DNA from: Gymnothorax reevesii
Lineage: Eukaryota; Chordata; Actinopteri; Anguilliformes; Muraenidae
Direction of reading: 5' to 3'
Assembly: GCA_029721435.1 (NCBI GenBank)
Contig: CM056588.1
Span: 38,767,430-38,831,429 of the forward strand
DNA: 64,000 nucleotides
Part shown: piece after piece, positions 10,863 to 22,646 of the stretch
Numbering within the stretch: the first letter of the stretch is position 1
How the letters are laid out: the number at the start of each line of letters is the position of its first letter
Notes under the pieces: model-generated
What the model was told of the DNA's origin: nothing
Databases searched by the model: none
The model's input: only the letters and a program-made list of their open reading frames with translations
Program-made: the position numbers and the translations under genes

Positions 10863-13425
10863 TGTCTATCTGTTTTCACCAAAGCAGCCACCGTAAATTC
10901 ACATATGCATGGTATAAACAGACGGTGCAAAATATCGATGTTTACTTCATAACAATCGTAGCCATTACAGGGATGCAGTGTGTGCAGTGCTATCCACTAC
11001 ATGCACACACTGTATAAGAATGGTCCCCTGGGAGTCAAGAATATGGCTGGGGGGGCATATTGAACCCAATTCTCTTATCATGCAACCATAGTCAAGAGGA
11101 CAGTAAAGAAAATCTCAAAACACGTACATCTATAAAAGCCATGATACATACTCTATGCTCTGCCCGACTATTACACTCTGCTGACAGGGGTATCATTCAA
11201 ACCGAGAACCCGTCTTATTCTCCTTCCTAAGTGGTCATATATCAACGCTAAAGCAGATCCTGGGGTGTCACTATACAACAAAGAAGGAGTCCTTTTGCGT
11301 CACTTTAGGACTCAGCAAGTATCCACATAGACTTCAATCCTAAACTGAGAGTGTCAGTATTTGATGACTATGGTAAACAAGACAAAAAAAAAATACCAGC
11401 CTGATTTTAATCCAAATCCTCCTTATTGTAAGGCAACAGTGCTAATCACTGTGCTACCAGCAACTCAAGAGACCTCAACAGAAATATATCGCATACCCCC
11501 ATCCCACTCTCAGATCAATGTAATTTGTAATAAATGAATTTCAGTCAGGACACTCATATCACATTTATCCATTTATTACGGAAGGACATGCATTTGAGTT
11601 TGATAGGTGACTCTACACAAGTGATGCTCTGGAACAATCCAAGCAAGCCTGACAGACAGTCCCTGAGATCACAAACCTTCCTGCTAGAGCCAGAGATTAT
11701 TTTAAATCTTCTTAATGTTCAAGTTATTGAACACGATATGAACAGATTCTTCTTGCGATGAACAATGATATTTATAACGGAGGAGGCTGGGAGGTTAGGG
11801 AGATGCGCTGTGAATCTTGGGAGATTGGGAGTGGTGTAGAGGGCATGGAGCCAAAGAAATGAAAGAATGCTGATTTGGTTATAAAATCTTGCCAATGGGG
11901 TGGGAGAAACTAAAGTCAAAGATAACTGGACAGGAACGAGCTTGTGACCAGCCTAACTCTCATGGCTGACTGAACTAACTCAAAGCTCAATTAAATTATG
12001 ATTCCGTTCCACTAATTTCAGTCTCAAATCAATGTCGTAAATTCATGAAATTGCTATTCCCTTTCTCCAATCCCATTTAGCAGTGGTGTCAAATGATGAC
12101 GCCAAAAGACTTCCTTTGCATTGTTTATTGACACTTGGGCATAAAATCACTACAGTGTCACTATATGACTAATCTGGATGAGAGCAGGTTGTATAGGCAC
12201 ATTCTGCTGTCCTTCTACCTCTAAAATCCCCCCCATAGCCTTAGGTTAGAAGGCAAACAGCATAGCTGTTATGGAACTCATTCACGCCCATTCACAGAAG
12301 CCCACTATGCTGTGATACTGTGTGATAAACCTATGCCATACACAGAGGCACGCTGAGCGATCCAATCATTCATTCCATCTAAAAAAGACCCAGCTCTGTC
12401 CTCAACTGCCTATTTGGAAATAAATCAACTTATTCAGATAGAGGAGGGGGATGTAAACTCAGCATATTTCCGGCCAGTAAGGTGATATCGCACAAAAAAT
12501 CCCTACAGTGGATTTTGGAGGAAAGTATTTATATTTCTAAGAGCACCTCAATTCAGTCAAAGGTGTTTCAATTGGCTGGTATGTGAACCTACAACTCTTA
12601 GAACAAAGTGCTAAGAGTGTACATACCGCTATCCCCCCCACCACACACACACACACACACATACACACACACACACAGTCCTCCCCAGCAGAAAAATAAG
12701 GGGCTTAAGCTTTTATCAGACAAAAAATATCTTTAAAAAAAAGATTTGTCATAGGAAGATCTGACGACACCAGCGTTATTTTTAGCGTTTAATCTACAAA
12801 AGAATCCCAATGAATTTCGCTCAAGTCAGCTTAACTCATTAATTCCAACCCAAGTCAAGCCAACAGCCTTTGGAGGTTTACTGATTGCTGCATTTTCCCA
12901 TTGACGATAAGGGTGGGTGTGTGACGTGCCACACTGATTTTTGCTTCCAGAGGAAATTTCTATTATGTACTTGTTTAAAATAAGTTTGATATTGTATATA
13001 AGCATTAATCTTACATCATTCATACATCAAATCATACAATACAATCATACAATCATACATCAAATTGGTAGACTTTTACACCATTCAATTGGTAAATGTC
13101 ATGCGGTAAGATGGGAGTCACTTCATTTAAAAAAAGACAACTGCTTTTAAAATTATTAAAAATGTTTAAAATCATCAACTTTGGTCTTCGGCATATTTTT
13201 TATAGTGTACAGAAAAGCACCGCAAAGTATTAATAGGATATATCTTTAAGAAATGTCATTCATATACTCAGCCTAAATAAAAACTTGAAGTTGAACATAC
13301 AAAAAATGAGGTTTTAAATAATGATTTCTTTAATTCTGTACTCATTAAAGATGGTGTATCACAAAAATAATTTCCATAATGTAACCAGTTCTACTGGAAA
13401 TGCTACGGAAATGTCCAAGAATAAA
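10863..13425. other. Intergenic sequence with a CA microsatellite
   Basis: No gene or recognisable element was seen. An (AC)n microsatellite lies at about 12,641-12,677. Confidence 0.5.
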
Positions 13426-14066
13426 AATGGTAAGTTACAACTTGAATAAGAGCAGTGCGCAGGCGATTACGTATGGTTTGGGCAGTCACACGACCTCAAT
13501 ACAATTCATTCCTAGCGGACGCTGCACTGACAAATCGATTATGCAAATGACGTAAGACAATTTGTCGGTCTTCTGCTTTTGACGTCACACGTGGGCTACC
13601 AAAACTAGGTCGGTCAGCTGTGGTGCCAGTTTGTTGGAGACGTGTCCGAAGATTATGGATAGTCCGTCGACTGCATCCCATTACCCTTGCAACGTCAGTG
13701 ATGGACGTTTCCGTATTCAGCATGCCAATGGCACATTCACGGTAAATGTTTGACAGCCATGGCATTGAAAATCGACGAATAATTAACAGTAAAAACTTGT
13801 TTTTCTGAGATGTCACTCTCACGTGCCAACGCGAGCTCAGTTACTCGTCTCTCATGTGGTCACGTGACTAGGAACACGAGAAAACATGGTTTTAGCTTAA
13901 AGTACGCAGGCACGTGCTACGTACCTGTGCACGTCGGAGATGATGTGTGTCATGATGTCTTTGACAACACATTTACCCTAGTGATAATAAAAAACTCTTT
14001 TATTAAATGTTTCAAGAAAGTATTTACAATTTTATGAATGTGAAGTTTCTTTTTTGGCTCAGTATA
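13426..14066 (-). mobile_element. Tc1-like element fragment with transposase N-terminus
   Basis: Minus-strand frame 13,822 to 13,496 encodes a helix-turn-helix half of a transposase (ITDVARVMGCSRRTIHNLRTRLQQTG, DRPSFGSPRVT). After a TGA it continues in the same frame as GRVTAQTIRNRLRTALIQ. This parallels the intact transposase at 22,888-23,859 (DRPRSGRPRVT, SAQTIRRRLR) but is clearly diverged. The terminus near 14,066 reads TATACTGAGCC on the minus strand, like that family's TATACTCAGC. The DDE domain and the other terminus are missing. Confidence 0.75.
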
Positions 14067-14655
14067 TCTAAATCACTAAGTTCCGCAAGGACAGATTTCC
14101 CTCAATGTCATGTAGTAAGACAAAGATTGGAAGCCATTTTGTACTTTAGAAATATGACTAAAATCAAGTGACCTGTGATGACTTCACTCAGAGGAGCCCT
14201 GAGGACAAATAGAGTTTGAGGCAAGTTCAAAAATGTGCGTTTATATTTAAGTTATTATCACCTTTTCCAGGTCTCATACAAAGTGTCACAGATTTGAGCG
14301 TCATGCAATCCAGCGTCAAACAAGTGTTAATAAAGTTGAACATTTAAAATATATTGATTTACACATGAAATTTAAAGTTTATAGGTCAAGGTCAAGGTTA
14401 GTGTGGTGAATAGTTGGCCATGCAACTGCCTGTTAGGGATGAAATGATGGAATCCGTCAGGCAGACAAACAAAATATGTCATGCGGACAAACGTTTTTAC
14501 AAATGACATGATGTTTTACTACATGACACAGAAAATATTAGCTGAATTATCTTTTTCTTTCTTCATTATTTTAATCATTTGTAAAGTTTGTACAATTATT
14601 CTTAATCACTTTTAACATTTGTATTACATTTTTGTATATTTTAAACATTATTTCA
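14067..14655. other. Intergenic sequence, nothing recognised
   Basis: AT-rich sequence without a convincing open frame or repeat. Confidence 0.4.
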
Positions 14656-15017
14656 CAACCCTAATCCCGAAATAGTTGGGACGAAGTGTAAATTGTGAAT
14701 AAAATCAAAATGCAATGACTTTCAGATCACATGAGCCATTATGTTATTTACAATAGAACATAGATAACATTTCAAATGTTTAAACTGAGACATTTTACAT
14801 TTTTATCCACAAAATGAGCTTATTTCAAATTTCATGGGTGCAACAGGTCTCAAAAAAGTTGAGACACTGGCAAAAAAAGGGCTGAAAAAGCTATTAATAT
14901 AAAGAGAATCAGCTGAAAGAAAATTTAGCAAGTAATTAAGTTAACTGGCATCAGGTGTGAAACATGATTGGCTATAATAGGGATGTCTTAGAGAGGGTGA
15001 GTCTCCCGGAAGTAAAG

Positions 15018-16667
15018 ATGGCCAGAGGCTCTCCAACCTGTGAAGGCTTGTGCAGAACTAGGCGTATGCCATCGAAAGCGACGGCTTGGGGTATATCCCC
15101 GAACGCCCCCAATTTTCCAATTCCCCAATCCTTGAATAGACCTTGAATAGACTCTCATTTTAACTTAATTTCAGGTCAATCGGACAAATGGTTCTGAAGA
15201 TATGGCCAAACTGGTAATTTTCCATCACAAAGTGCCACCTGGTGGCAAAATATTGAACCATACAGGTATGATGTCATCATGTGACAAGTTGTGAGGTCAT
15301 GACCTTGTAGTTGCACATAGTTCCATGTCAGTTGGACAACTGGTTCCAAAGATATGGTAAAAATGGTGAATTTTATGTGACAAAGCTCCACCTTGTGTCA
15401 AAATTTTGAACCAAACAGGTATAATGTCATTATGGGACACATCCTCGGGTCGTGACCTTTCATTTTTCCGTTTTTGGCCCCTGGTGGCCAATCTAGAAAT
15501 TGTAAATTGTCCAAAATCGAATCAGTTCTTCCTCATTATGATACTTACAACTTTGCAAAACATGAAATTTCTAATTGAAATACTACTGAAGTTATCGCGT
15601 TAAAATGTAGGGCGGCGCGGGGTCGGCTGCAGCGGTTGGACCAAAAACATTATATCCCCGGAAGGCCATTCGGCGTTCGGGGATATAAAAATAGTGGAAT
15701 ACTTTAAAAACAATGTTCCTCAATGTGAAATTACAAAGGCTTTGAAGGTCTCATCATCGACAGTGCATAACATCATCAAAAGATTCAAGGAAACTGGAAA
15801 AATCTCTGTGCGCAGCCCTAAGGGACAAGGCTTTACTGGATGCCCGTGATCTTCGGGCCCTCAGACCCCACTGCATCACTCAACGGCATGATTCTGTCAT
15901 TGACGTTACTAAATGGGCCCTGGAATACTTCAAGAAACCTCTGTCTGTAAACAGTCTTCCGTGCCATCCACAGATGCCACTTAAAACTCTTATGCAAAAA
16001 GAAAGCCATTATTGAGCATGATCCAGAAGCACCACCATGTTCTGTGGCCCAAGGCTTATTCAAAATGGACTGCAGCAAAGTGGCAAAGTGTCCTGTGGTC
16101 AGACACTTTGGTCAGAGTCCAAATTTGACATTCATCATGGGCATCGTGTCCTCTCGGCTAAAGAGGAGAAAGACCACCCCTCCTGTTACCAGCGTTCAGT
16201 TCAAAAGCTAGCATCTCTGATGGTGTAGGGATGTATTCATGCATATGGTGTTGGGACACCTGCATGCTTTAAACAGCACCATGAATGCTGAAAGGTATAT
16301 AAAGGTTTTAGAGCAACATATGCTCCCCTCCAGACGACATCTATTCCAGGGAAGGCCTTGTGTATTTCAGCAGGACAATGCAAAACCACATACTGCAGCT
16401 ATTACAACAGCATGGCTTCATAGTAGAAGAGTCCGTGTGCTGAACTGGCCTGCCTGCAGTCCTGATCTTTCATCGATTGAGAACATTTGGTGCATAATTA
16501 AACGAAAAGTCTGTTAAAGGAGACCCAAAACTCTCCAGCAGCTGAAAGCCTGAATTAAACAAGAGTGGGATCAAATTCCAATGGCTAAACTCAAGAAACT
16601 TGTCTCCTCAATATCCAGATGCCTCCACTCCGTGTTAAGGAGAAGAGGAGATGCTACACCATGGTAA
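15018..16667 (+). pseudogene. Tc1-like transposase, interrupted and decayed
   Basis: It begins MARGSPT, is interrupted at about 15,056-15,686, and resumes with [10 protein letters not shown] and the helix-turn-helix [20 protein letters not shown]. Frameshifts follow. The DDE part survives at 16,239-16,517 ([24 protein letters not shown]), ending near CTPW before TAA. The first catalytic block is shifted (SDTLVRVQI in place of WSDES). Not functional. Confidence 0.88.
15056..15686 (+). mobile_element. Second copy of the composite repeat element, nested in Tc1-like B
   Basis: The left end ACTAGGCGTATGCC and the TATATCCCCGAACGCC block match 5,617-5,670. The inside has about 1.5 copies of the 152-bp motif and one 145-bp unit. 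The right end carries GGCGTTCGGGGATATA (about 15,671-15,686), an exact inverted copy of TATATCCCCGAACGCC near the left end. Comparison with 49,040-49,065 gives both boundaries to within a few bases. The GACGGACGGACAG tail of the first copy is absent here. Confidence 0.82.
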
Positions 16668-16887
16668 ACAGGTCCCTGTTCAAACTTTTTTGAGACCTGT
16701 TGCAGCCATCAAATTTGAAATGAGCTCATTTTGTGGATAAAATTGGAAAAATTTCGCAGTTTCAACATTTGCTATATTATTTCTGTTCTACTGTGAAAAA
16801 AATACTGGCTGGTGTGATTTGAAAGTCATTGCGTTTTGATTTTATTCACAATTTACACTTTGTCCCAATTTTTTCGAAATTGGATTG

Positions 16888-19800
16888 TACGTTTTCACTG
16901 ATGCCTCTTTCCAGTAGAGAGAGGGGTGCACGTTACCGTGCAAAGATCAGGGTGGACCCTGCTGCTAGAGAGGAGAGATTAGAAAAGAGAAAGTAAAGGT
17001 ATAACTGTGAAAGTATATGATGGAAGTAATGTCTGTATACAAGTCAGTTATGTCAGTACATCTTTAAGCCTCAATTATGGTCTTTCACATCAGCACTAGT
17101 TAAAGTGTCTTCAATGACTTGCAGTAAATAAAGATATGAATAAATGAACTATTAATGAGTATATTTTATTCATTTTTCAGATTAATGTTATGAATATAAA
17201 TAAATAAATAGTTTTATTATTATTCTTGAATTTTAGTCGGAAAACACTATTAATGTCATGAAAAGGTTCACTTTGAAAGCCGGGAGTATCTTTGGCATTT
17301 TTCAGAAGGACCATCTTGTTAGAATAATGTGTTATGGTCTAATGCAGTTGTGCTATGTTATGCGGTAAAATGCTTAAGTTTGAAATAAATATACAAAATA
17401 CTCCATTAAGTTAAATTGTGAATGAACACAATCAAGAAGAGCTGATAATATCTAAAGATATGCCAGATTTTAATGCAGTTTTGCCTCTATAATTGAAAAA
17501 AGATGTAAAAAATGTGGACAAATGACATGTTGCTGTCTTTAAGGACAAAATATCTAATATTTGAAATTCTAGTGTTGACATTCAGCAACTGGGTATAGCA
17601 TCTATGTAGATCAATAATTACATTTTGATTGTTTGTAACAGAGCCACTGACATTCATTTTCATATTATATTGAGAATAAATCAGTTTTACCGCATGACAT
17701 TTTTAAGGGGTGTATACAGGCAAATGCATTAAAATGTCATATACTGACATCTTTTGCGAGGGGCACTCACAAAAATCAGAAGTACTCATGTCGATTTGCA
17801 CAGTAAAAGCTGAACCTGACTTGTAACTTAATTTTTTTTTTTGCTGTTTTGAAACTCAAAAATATCACTGACCCGGGTATGTGTACGATAAGACTACAAC
17901 TCAACAACCCTGCATTCATGCACTATACAGGAAATGACCTATTTGGTCAACAGTTTGTGGTACTGTTCTTCTATTATTTTCTCTGATATTATCTGATGCT
18001 TTCATCTGAGCAGTAATCCGTCAGAAAATAGACATATGTCGATGGCGCGTCATCGCAAATCTCCGAGCTCTGCAACGAATGTTATGGGAGTATTAGTAAT
18101 ATGTCAGAGGGCAATTCACTGAACTGGCATTCTGCTGTACAAATGAAAATCTGCTTGTTGCAGTGACAAAGCACTGATACTAATCAGAGTGATAGCAATG
18201 TGATATAGTTGGTTAGTTGGATAGAGTACTTTTTGAGTGTCCGTTGAGGGCATGAATTACTCTTCATTTTGAAATGAGAGTATTATGAAAGGAAAGGACG
18301 TACGGTACAGCAACTAACACACCTGACGCCCTTTGACCTAGAAAACGGTCAGAATTAGACCAAATCAAAAACCCGTCTGATATCTGATGGAGGGTCAACC
18401 CATGCACCTCCCATTAAAATTTGAGCGTCCTAGCTCAATGCATAAGGAACTCATGGCCATTTTTCAATTTTCACAAAAAGGCCTCTGGTGGCCAGAGGAG
18501 GAAATGAATTAAAATTCTAAATGCGTTGTGCACCCCTCTGGGTCACTACCGTACACACACCAAAATTTCAGGTTGATTGATCTGACAGCCTAGGAGGAGT
18601 TACCATTTCAGACGGATAGACGGACAGGCAGACGCCGAACTGTATTACAAGATCTTATCGCTTTTTCGGCAGTGCGGAGATAACCAGCGCTTTGGTCTAA
18701 ACTTAAGGATGTGCAGCTGTGCACTCGTAAAAGAATTAACACACCTTGCAGATATCATGTTCATTCTTGAGGACAGGGTGGAGTAGGGGGAAATAGCTTG
18801 GGTCTGGTGAAACATCATTCTGGAACATTCTGGGCCACAGTTCACATTTTGTCTTTGTTCCTCCGGTCCCCCGTCCATTGCTGACTCCAAAAGAGGGTGT
18901 TAAAAATGTCAAAGCGGTTTCAGATCAATGGCGAACAGCAGAGAGAGGATTGAAAAATAGCGCTCAGTCAGTTCCCTTTGTTTTCACTCCGCATGAATCC
19001 TTAAAATACGGAGTTTGAGGGAAATCGTGATTGCTTTGATAATTGTACTTACAGACCCCATGTGGCCGCAAGAATCCCTACTCATTAGACTGAGAAAACG
19101 AAGCATGAAACACAGACGATTGCACTTGCATCTCGGTGCACAGCAGCCATTGTGGATAAAAGGCTCTTCACAATTTCAGTGATGACAATGATGATGATGA
19201 CTAGAATAACAAGTTGACAGACAATGAGAAACAGCAGGAATGCAAGTGTATACTTTCCATCAAATAATTACTCCATTTCACTTCTAAGAGTATAGATTTG
19301 GTATTAACTGCTTAATGTGACTCAAGGGCTGCCGGAATCTGGCCCACAAATTCTAATCCAGCCCTGGTTTTCTCCCATACCAGGCAATTGAGTGAGCAGT
19401 TATTACCCCTAATTGGATAGACTGACATCACAGCAGACTCCCAAGTAAAGGGAGAGTGGAAATTCAACAGTTCCGGCCCTCGAGTACTGCGATTTGGGTG
19501 GCCCTGGTAAGTGAAAATAAACATACATAAGTAGAAAGTTATTTTTTTGTGATATGTTTTTACAAACTGAAAATAATCCAAATAGAATATTTCTCTTTAC
19601 ACATCCTACAAGATTTTATGTTAAGCCACATGAAGACATGTGGCTTAAGAGACACATGAAGTACTTGCTTCAAGTTATTTCAAGTAAAAACAAAGTCAAC
19701 AAAACGTACATGAATCTAAGAAAGGCCTGAATCACAGCCAGTCAAAAAGATGCGACTGACATTTCACATGAATGTAAATATACTTTCTTTGTGTTCCAAA

Positions 19801-20431
19801 AGTCATATTGAATGCTTGTCAAATCTAGAACCTTGTGTTATGACCTGTAGTGAGGACTTTAATGGGTGCTATTGTCAATTTCATAAAAACCCCTAGTGCC
19901 TCTCAACATCTAAATAATGAGTCATATGATCAAGAAGAATATGACAATCAGAACGCACTTTTGCTGCTCCTTGGTCGAAGTTCATCACAATCCAAGTTTC
20001 AAAACAAATCGACAACTACATCAGCACTCACGAAAGGTGACACCTCTAATCGCGTGATTCAGAATACATTTACACAGCCCTAGTGACGGAGACAGTTGTT
20101 CCGCGTGTTCTGCATAGTTAGTTCTTTCTGGCAAGTTAAATAAATAAATAAATAAATATATCACATTTGTTAAGTGAATTCCAGCGCTATGCCCACAGTG
20201 TCATCTACTGGCCATGTATTAGCACAACACTAAATACATGAAAGACATGGACTGCCGCCGTTCAAAAGACGTTAGTCTTACTCGTAGTGTCTACAGATAC
20301 GGCAGTTTTACAAAAATGGCTATCGATTTGAAGGGATTAGGATAAGGATTAAGGATTATGGTTAGGGTTAGGTTTAGAGTTGGGGTCAGGATTAGGTTAG
20401 GGCTGGGTTTGAAATTGGGACTGCCGTACCT
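16888..20431. other. Intergenic sequence with weak repeat traces
   Basis: No gene was seen. 18,270-18,640 ends in GACGGATAGACGGACAGGCAGAC and carries GGCCTCTGGTGGCCAGAGG, resembling the tail and inner motif of the element at 5,617-7,150. 19,318-19,506 has short inverted ends (CTCAAGGGCTGCCGG against the complement of CCGGCCCTCGAG) and may be a MITE. 20,335-20,412 is GGTTAG/GGATTA-rich, telomere-like sequence. Confidence 0.45.
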
Positions 20432-21371
20432 CATCGGCGGAACCAGACATTTTTTTACTGGGGCACGTCCCCCAGTATTGGTCTGCAGTCCCCCAGTATA
20501 ATTTTTTCCAGGGGATTAAAAAAAAAATCTCGTTTCAAGTCTACATGTCCACATAATCTACAGTAAGAGAATCTACAGTTACAGAAAGTGCATAGGCACA
20601 CAACTACTTAATATGATAACTGTAACTCATTGCTACTTTATTCACTTCACCTCGTATAGAACACAATGGCATGTGGCTACTTAATATTCACGTGGCTTTG
20701 GCTGTGATTCGGCTAGTGCTCACTGCAGAACTTCGGAACAAAAGGTCTCACACACACACACACACACAACGGTGTCTGTCAGGGCTGACTGCTCTCGCCG
20801 TCATTCTTTCCACCTGTCTTCAGGTTAGTGCTGGGCAACTGTCTGTCCTTATTGTTTCTTTTCTCCTCTGTGTCGCCATTTCCATGGGAATTTAAATGTC
20901 ACAACTTTGCTTAAACTTTCAGCTGCCGTCTCGCCAGCTCAGGCTGTAAATTGAAGTAGCCTTGTGCAGACGTTAGCTGCTGCCGTATAGCTAACTGGCT
21001 CGTCATAGGCATAACGTTGATTCATAATGGTTAGCCTAGCGCCGTCAACTCGGTTTCAGGAGATTGCTATCGATGTTTGATGAGCATATATGAGCTATTT
21101 CACGGTAAAACATGGGTTCTGTATGAACAGAGAATCGGGCTCATCGAGTACTTTGGTTATGAGACACTGAGGATAACAAAGGAGAGGATACAGTTTTGGT
21201 AAAGACTTAAAGATGGCCTACTGTTATAGCTGACACTGATTGACTGCTTCGTAAAAATGAAAATGAGACGTTACAGCTTAATTCTCAAAAAATGATTCTC
21301 TGATTATTGATTATTGCATCACTATATGGCTTTATTGTTTAGTGTACTTTTCTATAGTTTTGTGTACTATA

Positions 21372-22646
21372 CAGGTGCTGGTCAACGAATTAGAATAATT
21401 TGAAATAGTGCAATCGTTACATTTTTTTAAGGCATTTTTTGTGCCGAAAGCAAATCAGGTGTTCACCACGCCTGTCCTACTTTTTAGAGTAATTACAGAA
21501 CTCGCTACCTGTAAAAAATTTGCTCAGCTGAGCTTTCCAAAAGGCCCATTTAGGCCATTTAACTGTGGCACTGTTGTTTCATTGAATTAGAATAATTCAT
21601 AAGTCATTTCATTGAATAAGAATAAGTGCTCGATTCTTTGTTTTCTGTGAAGAGTGTTCACTGTGCAGTATAAAGTCAGGGTTGAGTAGAATTTCTAAGT
21701 TGTAAAATCAATCATGGGTAAGCAGCGCGACCTCTCAACCGTAATAGTGGCTCAAATTCAAGCCCTTCGCCAACAAGGCTTGACCCAAACTAAAATTGCT
21801 GAGCAGCTCGGCATCAGCCGGTCTTCCATTTGCAAATCTCTCAAGAAAGGCTGCAGCAAGCGCACCAACTGTTCCGGCGTCCGAAAAACTTCAGCTGTGG
21901 AACGACCAGACCGGCGCTAACGTCTCGAGATCAACCACTAACCGTCGTCTGCGCGAACTCGGCTTCAAATCTCGCGTTCCAGCAGGAAAACCGATGCTGA
22001 ACAAGAAACAAATGGAGAAACGGCTGAAGTGGGCCAAAGACCACGGCGAGTGGACTGCTGAAGACTGGCAGAAAGTGGTCTTCAGTGACGAATCACGCTT
22101 TTGCATCTCCCTCGGTGACCAAGGTCCTCGTGTCTGGCTTCTTGGTGGCGAAACCTACAACCACGAGTGCGTGAAAAGGTCCGTCAAGTTTCCCCAGAGC
22201 GTTATGGTCCGGGGATGCATGTCCGCTCGGGATGTAGGGAAACTCTGCTTCCTCAAGAAGACTGTCAATGCTGCCGTATACCAAGAAACGTTCCTGATTC
22301 CAACTGTTGAGGAACAGTTCGGCGAAGAACTGGATCTTGCACCAGCTCATGTGGCAAAGTCGACCAAAGATTAGTTCACCGAAAAACAGCTTGAAGTTTT
22401 GGCATGGCCGGCCAACTCGCCTGACCTCAATGTCATTGAAAACCTTTGGGCCATCGTCAAGCGGAAAATTCTCGACAGAAAGCCGACTACGCTGGACCAA
22501 CTGAAGCAGAACATCGCCACTGCCTGGGAAGCTTTGAATGCGGAAACTTGTGACAAGCTGGTCAAATCGATGCCGCGGAGACTTCGGGCAGTCATACAAG
22601 CCAAGGGGGCAGCCACAAAATACTGAGAAAGTGATGATTCTAATTA
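21372..22646 (+). mobile_element. Decayed Tc1-like element F
   Basis: The left end CAGGTGCTGGTCAACGAATT follows TA at 21,370-21,371. A transposase pseudogene follows. The right end breaks off after GATTCTAAT, the inner part of the expected inverted repeat, exactly where the intact element at 22,647 is inserted. The outer part of its right terminus does not reappear on the far side (24,157 onward), so the insertion or a later event removed it. Confidence 0.8.
21714..22626 (+). pseudogene. Tc1-like transposase of element F
   Basis: It starts MGKQRDLSTVIVAQIQALR with helix-turn-helix LTQTKIAEQLGISRSSICKSL, shifts frame near 21,850-21,900 with internal loss, and continues with FSDESRF (first D), ELDLAPAH (second D) and WPANSPDLNVIENLW (E), spacing 34. 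A TAG at 22,372 interrupts it where related proteins normally have a tryptophan (STKD-stop-FTEKQ). It ends AATKY before TGA. GC content is higher than in its neighbours. Confidence 0.9.

Larger units (their letters stand above)
14656..16887 (+). mobile_element. Tc1-like element B, interrupted by a nested element
   Basis: The terminal inverted repeats start CAACCCTAATCCCGAAATAG and end with the complement of CAATCCAATTTCGAAAAAAT. TA follows the right end; the left TA has decayed to CA. It is closely related to the element at 48,660-50,218. A composite repeat element (15,056-15,686) splits it near the transposase N-terminus, which adds about 630 bp relative to that copy. Confidence 0.9.

Noticed and set aside
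20335..20412. Interstitial telomere repeat
   Set aside because: GGTTAG-like units are too irregular (GGATTA, GGTTTAGAG) to be a true TTAGGG array.
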